Shown here: positions 1 to 4,504 of the stretch, one piece after another
Position numbering within the stretch: position 1 is the first letter of the stretch
Layout: the number at the start of each line of letters is the position of its first letter
Assembly: GCA_026396425.1 (NCBI GenBank)
Contig: JAPLWU010000110.1
Coordinates: 1 to 6,216 of the forward strand
Length of the DNA stretch: 6,216 nt
Source of the DNA: Microcaldota archaeon
GTDB taxonomy: Archaea > Micrarchaeota > Micrarchaeia > Burarchaeales > JAKAKT01
Direction of reading: 5' to 3'
Position numbers and translations under genes: made by a program
The notes under the pieces: generated by a model
The model's input: only the letters and a program-made list of their open reading frames with translations
The model's database searches: none
What the model was told of the DNA's origin: nothing

Positions 1-264
1 GTAGGCGTTGCTCAGCTTGTCGTCAACCTCGAATATGACTCCGGCGAGGAGGGCGCGCTTCTGGAGCTCGAAGTGCTTCTTGAATATCTCGAACTGCTGC
101 TTGCTGAAAGTCCCCTCGCCGATCTTCAGGTCCATGAGGAACCTGTCCGCCTCGTTGCGCGAGAGCTCAAGCTTGCGCTCCTCATTCAGCCGTCCGATTA
201 TGGATTCAATCAGGCTCTTCCTTCCCGGGTAGGTTAGGACTTCACCTGCTTGCTCTGAGCTCAT
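1..264 (-). CDS. Hypothetical protein, 5' part only (runs off the left edge)
   Basis: This frame is open for 88 codons from an ATG at 264-262 to the left edge without a stop, so the N-terminus is complete and the C-terminus is missing. The start is supported by a near-consensus TATA box at 305-312 and by GGGGTG (275-280) 10 bases before the ATG. The translated part begins MSSEQAGEVLTYPGRKSL and is rich in charged residues and predicted helix (for example LNEERKLELSRNEADRF around residues 26-42, FEIFKKHFELQKRALL around 58-73). I see no signal peptide, membrane segment, metal-binding Cys/His cluster or P-loop. I do not recognise the family and assign no function. The gene is divergent from the glycosyltransferase gene across a long palindrome-rich gap. 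Its G+C-rich third codon positions match those of the glycosyltransferase gene, which supports it as a real gene and not a shadow frame. Confidence 0.7.
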   Translation of the reverse strand, partial: MSSEQAGEVLTYPGRKSLIESIIGRLNEERKLELSRNEADRFLMDLKIGEGTFSKQQFEIFKKHFELQKRALLAGVIFEVDDKLSNAY

Positions 265-304
265 TTTTTTCCTACACCCCGATGTATCTCTATGGCCGTA
301 GTAG

Positions 305-312
305 TATATAAA
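305..312 (-). promoter_or_regulatory. Archaeal TATA box for the left-edge gene
   Basis: The minus strand reads TTTATATA here, essentially the archaeal TATA consensus. Its centre lies about 45 bases before the ATG at 264. Transcription would start near 282, giving a leader of under 20 bases that still includes the GGGGTG ribosome-binding match at 275-280. A second A/T-rich stretch (TATATAGG) lies just upstream at 314-320. Confidence 0.6.
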
Positions 313-332
313 CCTATATAACCTCCCATAAT

Positions 333-374
333 CGGCGACCAAAACAACAAACCCGGCGACCAAAATAACAAACA
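333..374. repeat. Two-copy 21-bp tandem repeat
   Basis: The unit CGGCGACCAAAACAACAAAC (plus one base) occurs at 333-353 and again, directly abutting, at 354-374, with one internal C-to-T difference. The repeat lies about 20 bases upstream of the TATA box of the left-edge gene, at the edge of the palindrome cluster. Its period of two helical turns would place both copies on the same DNA face, which would suit an activator or repressor site. That role is inference. Confidence 0.75.
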
Positions 375-450
375 CAATACTCGCTGTGCGCCTCTCCAAT
401 TGGCGGCCGGATTAGGGCTGGCCAAATCCAATATTCGCGCCACGCCGCGG

Positions 451-476
451 CAAATGCGGGCCCGAACCCGCATTTG
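451..476. repeat. Hairpin with 10-bp perfect arms
   Basis: CAAATGCGGG at 451-460 is followed, after the 6-base loop CCCGAA, by its exact reverse complement at 467-476. The last bases of the right arm overlap the first bases of the outer arm of the neighbouring three-way structure (475-485), so the two stems could stack end to end. Confidence 0.8.
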
Positions 477-549
477 GTCCGCCTCGACCAATTCGAGCTC
501 GGCTCGAATGGTCCATTTTTGCCCGCGGGCAAAAATTGGAGGCGGACCA
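475..549. repeat. Inverted repeat enclosing two hairpins (three-way junction geometry)
   Basis: The outer arms TGGTCCGCCTC (475-485) and its reverse complement (539-549) enclose two hairpins that fill almost all the space between them. The first has ATTCGAGC arms (491-498 and 502-509) extended by ACC/GGT (487-489 and 510-512) past a single bulged A. The second is the palindrome at 515-536. Only one or two bases are left unpaired at each corner (486, 513-514, 537-538). The tight fit is what one expects of a folded RNA, though a DNA cruciform cannot be excluded. Confidence 0.7.
515..536. repeat. Perfect 22-bp palindrome
   Basis: ATTTTTGCCCG is followed immediately by its exact reverse complement, with no loop. 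The centre is G+C rich and the flanks are A/T runs. It could be a dimeric protein binding site in DNA or a stem of the larger structure. It lacks a U-tract after the stem, so it does not look like an intrinsic terminator. Confidence 0.85.
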
Positions 550-604
550 GCCGGCCCGTGCCGGCTGCCGCCAATAGGCGGTGCCGCTGGTGGGAATACA
601 AAGC

Positions 605-612
605 CTTTTAAC
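605..612 (+). promoter_or_regulatory. Weak candidate TATA element for the glycosyltransferase gene
   Basis: CTTTTAAC is the best A/T-rich element upstream of the start at 689. A start site about 26 bases downstream would fall near 635, right at the leader hairpin 636-650, giving a leader of about 54 bases. It is a poorer match than the TATA boxes of the neighbouring genes and sits next to the G+C-rich palindrome cluster. On the other strand the same bases read TTAAAAGG and could instead drive transcription leftward through that cluster. Confidence 0.3.
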
Positions 613-635
613 CCGCGCAAGGCAACTAATCCAAT

Positions 636-663
636 GGTAGCGAAGCTGCCATTTAGCGTAGCT
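636..663 (+). other. Leader hairpin and imperfect direct repeat before the glycosyltransferase gene
   Basis: GGTAGC (636-641), GAA loop, GCTGCC (645-650) forms a 6-bp stem with one G-U pair. The segment TAGCGAAGCT at 638-647 recurs as TAGCGTAGCT at 654-663, a 10-base match with one difference, 16 bases apart. Both lie within the presumed untranslated leader. A regulatory role is possible, but nothing in the sequence proves it. Confidence 0.35.
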
Positions 664-676
664 TAGACGGCTCGCA

Positions 677-682
677 AAGGAG
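677..682 (+). promoter_or_regulatory. Ribosome binding site for the glycosyltransferase gene
   Basis: AAGGAG lies 6 bases before the ATG at 689 and fixes that start codon. The N-terminal beta strand and glycine loop of the fold begin directly after it. Confidence 0.7.
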
Positions 683-688
683 AAAGCC

Positions 689-2053
689 ATGAGAGTCGCA
701 ATGCTCGGATGGGAATTCCCGCCTTTCGTAGGGGGCGGGCTAGGAGTCCACTGCTACGAACTCACGAAGCGGCTAGTCAAACTTGGGGTCGAAATCGACT
801 TCTACATGCCCAGGCCCCAGCGCAACCCCGAAGACGACGAAATCAACCTCCTGCGCATAGACGCGAGGGGCGTTTCCGCAATGAAATCCCCCCTCCTCGG
901 CGAGGATGCCGACATCCGCCTTTTTGACATACCGATTGAGGACGAGATTGGGCCCTACAGCAGGCCCGGCCCCCCCAAAAACAGGCGCGCCGCCGCCTTG
1001 AAGGATGAGGTCGTCCCGCTCTCCGGAGTAAAGGGCGAGCTCTACGGCTGGAACTTCCTCAAGCATGTCGAGGCATACAACAGCAAATGCGCCGCCATCG
1101 TGATTGCAAACCACGCGAGGCGGAAATACGACCTCATCCACAACCACGACTGGATTACCGTGCCGGCCGCCATACGGGCGAAGGCCGGAATCGGGAGGCC
1201 GCGGGTTTTCACAATCCACTCCACGGAATACGACCGCACCACGATGCCGTGGGACCGGCTTCTCGCCATCGAGAAGGCGGGCTTCGACGACGCGGACCGC
1301 ATCATAGCCGTGAGCAAGCGCACCCGCAGCATGGTCATACAGAAATACGGCGCGGACGCCAACCGCATAACCCCCATATACAACGGGGTCGACGCATCGA
1401 AATTCAGCACGCGCGACCCCAACTCGCCGACCCGCACAATCCTCTTCCTCGGCCGCCTTGCCGAGCAGAAGGGCCCGTTCCAGTTCCTCTGGGCGGCCAG
1501 GCAGGTTCTCGAGAAGGAGCCGGACGCCAAATTCCTCGTGGTCGGGACCGGCGACCTGCTCGCCCCGATGATACGCGAGACCTTCAGGCTTGGCATAATG
1601 GGCAACATGACGTTCACCGGCTACATCCCCGACAAGGACCTGCACAGCGTCTACTCGATGTGCGATGTTTACGTGATGCCCTCGCTCTCCGAGCCGTTCG
1701 GAATAACCGCGCTCGAGGCAATGTGCTCGGGCACCCCGGCCATAGTGAGTGTCTCCTCGGGAGTCAGCGAGGCCACGGCCCACAACCTGAAGGCGGACTT
1801 CTGGGACGTGGAACTCATGGCCGAGCAGATGGTCGCCCTCCTGCGCTATCCCGCCCTCTCCCGCACGCTCTCCCGCAACGAAATAATAGAATCGAGGAAA
1901 TTCACGTGGGAGAAGACCGCCCGCGAAACCCTTGGCGTATACCGCCTGGTCGCCCCGAACGCACCGTTATTCAAACCCCGCAGGCGCTCCCAAGCAAAGC
2001 AGAATGGCTCAGAAGCCCCTTCCGGAGCAGAAGCCCCTCCGGCGCAGAATTAG
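689..2053 (+). CDS. Glycogen/starch synthase-like GT-B glycosyltransferase (GT4/GT5 type)
   Basis: This 454-residue cytoplasmic protein probably adds glucosyl units from a nucleotide sugar to a growing alpha-glucan. The N-terminal Rossmann domain opens with a hydrophobic strand and the glycine loop VGGGLGVH (residues 14-21), where bacterial GlgA has its KxGGL motif. HNHDW (151-155) and TIHSTEYDR (175-183) are typical of glycogen synthases. The C-terminal domain starts near residue 248 and carries GRLAEQKG (255-262) with R256 and K261 expected to bind the donor phosphates, then EPFGITALE (335-343), the EX7E motif with E335 and E343. There is no signal peptide or membrane span. The last 25 or so residues form a basic, Ala/Pro-rich, probably disordered tail. 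Start choice rests on AAGGAG at 677-682. The downstream GH57 gene supports a glycogen role. A glycosyltransferase for another glycoconjugate is the main alternative, and the donor (ADP- or UDP-glucose) cannot be read from the sequence. Confidence 0.88.
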   Translation: MRVAMLGWEFPPFVGGGLGVHCYELTKRLVKLGVEIDFYMPRPQRNPEDDEINLLRIDARGVSAMKSPLLGEDADIRLFDIPIEDEIGPYSRPGPPKNRRAAALKDEVVPLSGVKGELYGWNFLKHVEAYNSKCAAIVIANHARRKYDLIHNHDWITVPAAIRAKAGIGRPRVFTIHSTEYDRTTMPWDRLLAIEKAGFDDADRIIAVSKRTRSMVIQKYGADANRITPIYNGVDASKFSTRDPNSPTRTILFLGRLAEQKGPFQFLWAARQVLEKEPDAKFLVVGTGDLLAPMIRETFRLGIMGNMTFTGYIPDKDLHSVYSMCDVYVMPSLSEPFGITALEAMCSGTPAIVSVSSGVSEATAHNLKADFWDVELMAEQMVALLRYPALSRTLSRNEIIESRKFTWEKTARETLGVYRLVAPNAPLFKPRRRSQAKQNGSEAPSGAEAPPAQN

Positions 2054-3051
2054 GCCTTCAGGAGCGCCCGTCTGTCTTTTGGCCCGTGCTCAGCAATCTC
2101 TTTTGAACCCTTGGGCCTGCGCTCGACTATTCCGCTTCTATGGCCTTGTGTTTCGACCGGTGTTAGCACCAACCTTACGCCCGTTTCACCGAACTCTTTC
2201 ACCGGCTCCCTCTTGACTATCCCGGTATAGTTGTATACCACGGCTTCCTTGGGTGCTCCCTTTTTGCCGCCACTTTCCCTACAGCAAATGCCCCAATGGT
2301 CCTGGCCATCTTCGTATTTTGAGTATACGAGCATAAGCGATGCATCGGCACTAAGCGAATCTGCCAGAGCCCGTGTGCGGTCTTGCCTGCTCGCAGTGTA
2401 CCAGGTGTCGCTCAACCCTCCCAGCCGCCTCTCCCTCTCCACCAAGTTGAGCTGGTCTTTCCCGGCCAGGTTCTTCCTTGCGAATTCCGGCCCATAAGCG
2501 TGCGCCAGCACGCATGCCACGAAATCGAAGCAGTCGTTTTTCTTCAGCTCGTACTGACCCATGGCGCTGATTCCCATTGCATCCGAAACGTAAGCCAGCT
2601 TTGCCACGTACCCGATTCTGTCCTGCAAGCTAATCTCGCCGCCGAACTTGAAGTAGACGTTCCGCAAAAGCCCGCCTTTCGCATTCTCAAAGCTCTTCAA
2701 CGTGCTGAGAAGGGACTTCAACCCGCCGTCAAAAAGCGAAATCCCCTCGCCTATCCCGAGCTTGTTGGGCCTGCGTTCGCTGAGTCCATTGAGCGCCCCG
2801 GTTATCTCCTCCCTCGTTGCGCCTTTTTTTTCTGCTTTGGCTATCTGGTTCGCGAGCGTTTCGAGAAGCGAAAGAGGCACGGCGCTAAGGGGATTGTTTT
2901 TGCTGTCGAAAAGCTCGAGGCTCTGAGGCAACGAGAGTTTGAAGCTAAAAGCCGCATCTTCTTTCACCGGCTTTTCCCGGACATGTACGCGAGTAGTATT
3001 TTGTCGAGCGGGTATGAACTCGAATTCCGTCTTCTCGTCCATTTTTTTCAT
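2050..3051 (-). CDS. Uncharacterised protein with NlpC/P60-like (papain-fold) cysteine hydrolase signature
   Basis: This 333-residue protein is not one I recognise by full-length family. Its second half carries a Cys and His arrangement like NlpC/P60 and related papain-like enzymes: NDCFDFVACVLAHAYG (172-187) puts C174 at the start of a hydrophobic helix, DHWGICC (251-257) supplies H252 on a predicted strand, and VVYNYTG (271-277) could give the third polar residue, N274. Residues 1-165 look like a separate, mostly helical region with no clear match. The C-terminus (302-333) is basic and probably disordered. There is no signal peptide or membrane segment, so a cytoplasmic role is likely, unlike secreted cell-wall hydrolases. 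The first ATG is chosen because AGAGGTTGAT (3055-3064) is correctly spaced for it, while a second ATG three codons later is too far. The gene overlaps the glycosyltransferase stop codon tail to tail and is divergent from the GH57 gene. The protein being real is more certain than its catalytic role. Confidence 0.75.
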   Translation of the reverse strand: MKKMDEKTEFEFIPARQNTTRVHVREKPVKEDAAFSFKLSLPQSLELFDSKNNPLSAVPLSLLETLANQIAKAEKKGATREEITGALNGLSERRPNKLGIGEGISLFDGGLKSLLSTLKSFENAKGGLLRNVYFKFGGEISLQDRIGYVAKLAYVSDAMGISAMGQYELKKNDCFDFVACVLAHAYGPEFARKNLAGKDQLNLVERERRLGGLSDTWYTASRQDRTRALADSLSADASLMLVYSKYEDGQDHWGICCRESGGKKGAPKEAVVYNYTGIVKREPVKEFGETGVRLVLTPVETQGHRSGIVERRPKGSKEIAEHGPKDRRALLKA

Positions 3052-3054
3052 GCA

Positions 3055-3064
3055 ATCAACCTCT
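3055..3064 (-). promoter_or_regulatory. Ribosome binding site deciding the start at 3051
   Basis: The minus strand reads AGAGGTTGAT, close to the full archaeal anti-16S match GGAGGTGAT. The GAGG core is 8 bases from the ATG at 3051 and 17 from the in-frame ATG at 3042, favouring the first. Confidence 0.6.
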
Positions 3065-3087
3065 GCTAGTTATTTGCCCGAACCGCT

Positions 3088-3095
3088 TTAAGAAA
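3088..3095 (-). promoter_or_regulatory. Candidate TATA element for the NlpC/P60-like gene
   Basis: The minus strand reads TTCTTAAA about 40 bases before the ATG at 3051. Transcription would begin near 3065, just ahead of the ribosome binding site. It is a moderate match only. It lies 43 bases from the opposing TATA box of the GH57 gene, so the two promoters are divergent and back to back. Confidence 0.4.
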
Positions 3096-3138
3096 GTTGT
3101 GGGTGTCGTGGCAATCCGGACGCGGTGCGAGACATAGC

Positions 3139-3146
3139 TTTTATAA
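3139..3146 (+). promoter_or_regulatory. Archaeal TATA box for the GH57 gene
   Basis: TTTTATAA is a good archaeal TATA match. A start about 26 bases downstream falls near 3169, leaving a leader of about 34 bases that contains GGAGCGAT (3189-3196), a Shine-Dalgarno match 6 bases before the ATG at 3203. Confidence 0.6.
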
Positions 3147-3202
3147 GCCGAAGTTCCCACTTTGTAGGGTAGTTGATTTCGTTTCGTTGGAGCGATTAAG
3201 CC

Positions 3203-4402
3203 ATGCCGTCAATTTGCATGTACTTCCAGGTCCACCAGCCGTTCCGGCTCCGCGAGTTCTCGGTCTTCAACAACCGGAAGACGAAAAACCTCATCGACCT
3301 CTATTTCGACGACGAGCTCAACAAGAAAGTCTTCAATAAAGTTGCGCAGAAATGCTATTTTCCCACGAACAAGCTACTGCTCGAGCTCATCCAGCAGCAT
3401 GGTGGCCGCTTCAAGATTGCCTACAGCATGACCGGCGTGTTCCTCGAGCAGTGCGAGCGCTATTCGCCCGAACTCCTCGATACTTTCAGGGAACTCGCCA
3501 GCACGGGCTGCGTCGACTTCCTCAACGAAACCTATTACCATTCGCTCTGCTCGCTCTTCAACGACCCGGGTAAAAGGGAGTTCCACGAGCAGGTCGAGTT
3601 CCACCGCAATCACCTGAAAAAAATAATGGGCGTCAAGCCGACTGTTTTCCGCAATACCGAAGCCCTATTTTCCAACCACATCGCCAAAATGGCGCAGGAC
3701 ATGGGCTATGCTGGCATTGCAACCGAAGGAATCGACAACATACTGGGCTGGCGCTCGCCAAACTACCTATACCGCGTGCGGGGGGCAGACAAAATCAAGG
3801 TTCTCATGCGCAACTACCGCCTCAGCGACGACGTGGCCTACCGCTTCTCGGCCCGCTGGTGGAAGGAGTGGCCGCTCACGGCCGACAAATACGCCTCCTG
3901 GCTCGCCAAGGCGCCCGGCCACGTAATCAACCTTTTCATGGACTACGAAACTTTCGGCGAGCACCAGTGGGCTGACACGGGAATTTTCGAGTTCCTTCGC
4001 CACTTCCCGGACTACGCTCTCCGCCACCCCGAGCTCAATTTCATGACCCCCGCCGAAGTGGCCGAGAAATACCAGCCCATGGGCGAGCTCGACGTCCCCA
4101 ACGTGATTTCCTGGGCCGACATCGAGCGCGATGCGTCGGCGTGGCTCGGCAACGACATGCAGCGCATGTGCTTCGATTTGATACAGAAATTGGAAGAGCC
4201 GGTCCGCAAAACCAAGGACCCGGAACTCCTGCACATCTGGCGCCTGCTTCAGAACAGCGACCATCTTTATTACTTGTGCACCAAATCCCTCGCCGACGGC
4301 GACGTCCACAAGTATTTCTCGCAGTGGAACAATCCCTTCGAGGGCTTCATCAACTACATGAACATTTTGCGCGACTTCAAGGCGAGAGTCGAGAAAAGTT
4401 AG
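3203..4402 (+). CDS. GH57 family glycoside hydrolase, alpha-amylase type
   Basis: This 399-residue cytoplasmic enzyme should cleave or rearrange alpha-glucans with retention of configuration. The N-terminus MPSICMYFQVHQPFR contains the family's HQP motif (11-13), which also confirms the start, together with GGAGCGAT at 3189-3196. Further family marks follow in order: VDFLNETYYHSL (104-115), TVFRNTEALFSN (147-158) with E153 as the expected nucleophile, ATEGIDNILGWRSPNYLYR (173-191), LMRNYRLSDD (201-210), FMDYETFGEHQ (245-255) with D247 as the expected acid/base, WADIERDASAWLGNDMQ (304-320) and LQNSDHLYYLCTK (349-361). All expected motifs and both catalytic residues are present and the frame is intact. 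There is no signal peptide, so it acts on internal glucan, fitting glycogen turnover with the glycosyltransferase encoded 1.1 kb upstream. It has its own promoter. A 4-alpha-glucanotransferase activity is a real alternative, since GH57 activity is hard to tell from sequence. Confidence 0.93.
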   Translation: MPSICMYFQVHQPFRLREFSVFNNRKTKNLIDLYFDDELNKKVFNKVAQKCYFPTNKLLLELIQQHGGRFKIAYSMTGVFLEQCERYSPELLDTFRELASTGCVDFLNETYYHSLCSLFNDPGKREFHEQVEFHRNHLKKIMGVKPTVFRNTEALFSNHIAKMAQDMGYAGIATEGIDNILGWRSPNYLYRVRGADKIKVLMRNYRLSDDVAYRFSARWWKEWPLTADKYASWLAKAPGHVINLFMDYETFGEHQWADTGIFEFLRHFPDYALRHPELNFMTPAEVAEKYQPMGELDVPNVISWADIERDASAWLGNDMQRMCFDLIQKLEEPVRKTKDPELLHIWRLLQNSDHLYYLCTKSLADGDVHKYFSQWNNPFEGFINYMNILRDFKARVEKS

Positions 4403-4444
4403 AAAATTAGACTGAAGAAATTCGTGCGAGCGAAAGCGTACTCC

Positions 4445-4454
4445 TTATTTTTTT
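4445..4454 (+). terminator. T-run terminator after the GH57 gene
   Basis: TTATTTTTTT lies 43 bases past the GH57 stop codon in the 102-base convergent gap, and there is no strong stem before it. Archaeal RNA polymerase commonly stops at such T-tracts. On the other strand I see no comparably strong T-run for the deiminase-like gene, only TTTT near 4404-4407. Confidence 0.5.
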
Positions 4455-4504
4455 GTTGCTTCTGCGAGCACCGCCTCTAAAGCCACCAGAAGAACCTAAC
4501 GTCT

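Larger units (their letters stand above)
396..591. other. Dense nested palindrome cluster, possible structured RNA or DNA element
   Basis: This gene-free stretch contains a run of inverted repeats: 399-410 with 561-575 (ATTGGCGG and CCGG arms, CTG bulge); 451-460 with 467-476 (CAAATGCGGG arms, 6-base loop); 475-485 with 539-549 (TGGTCCGCCTC arms); 491-498 with 502-509 (ATTCGAGC arms, 3-base loop); 515-525 with 526-536 (perfect palindrome); 549-555 with 560-566 (AGCCGGC arms); 568-572 with 577-581 (CCGCC arms, AATA loop); 546-551 with 586-591 (ACCAGC arms). Several arms compete for the same bases. The region is very G+C rich and open in several frames on both strands, but none of those frames resembles a protein. 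It matches no RNA family I recognise. It could be a non-coding RNA, a regulatory DNA element between divergent genes, or the remnant of a small palindromic repeat element. Confidence 0.6.

Noticed and set aside
487..514. A possible tRNA T-arm (GGCTCGAAT resembles a GTTCGAAT loop)
   Set aside because: The bases form a self-complementary hairpin instead of a T-arm, and no acceptor, D or anticodon arms can be placed around it.
516..535. The A/T-flanked G+C palindrome as an intrinsic terminator
   Set aside because: In the RNA the stem is preceded by U and followed by A on both strands, so no U-tract follows the stem.
396..591. CRISPR array or insertion sequence
   Set aside because: There are no regularly spaced direct repeats with unique spacers, no transposase frame and no target-site duplication that I could find.
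546..600. A possible H/ACA guide RNA (hairpin followed by ACA at 598-600)
   Set aside because: The spacing from the stem to ACA is not clearly right, and I cannot identify a pseudouridylation pocket or kink-turn. One ACA after a hairpin is weak evidence.
261..690. Several overlapping open frames on both strands in the first intergenic gap
   Set aside because: They follow from the high G+C content and lack of stop codons in the palindromic stretch. Their translations are Arg/Pro/Ala-rich and look like no protein, they overlap one another, and none has a convincing ribosome binding site.
773..1783. Long 336-codon open frame antisense to the glycosyltransferase gene
   Set aside because: It is a shadow of the G+C-rich codons of the real gene. 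All glycosyltransferase motifs are in the plus frame from 689 to 2053.
1087..2106. Second long plus-strand frame within the glycosyltransferase gene
   Set aside because: The translation is dominated by His/Arg/Pro and lacks any fold signature. It is an off-frame reading of the same gene.
2383..3069. Plus-strand frame opposite the NlpC/P60-like gene
   Set aside because: The minus-strand frame has the promoter, ribosome binding site and a recognisable Cys/His motif; the plus-strand frame has none of these.
3767..4309. Antisense frame within the GH57 gene
   Set aside because: It overlaps the conserved GH57 catalytic motifs entirely and has no features of its own.
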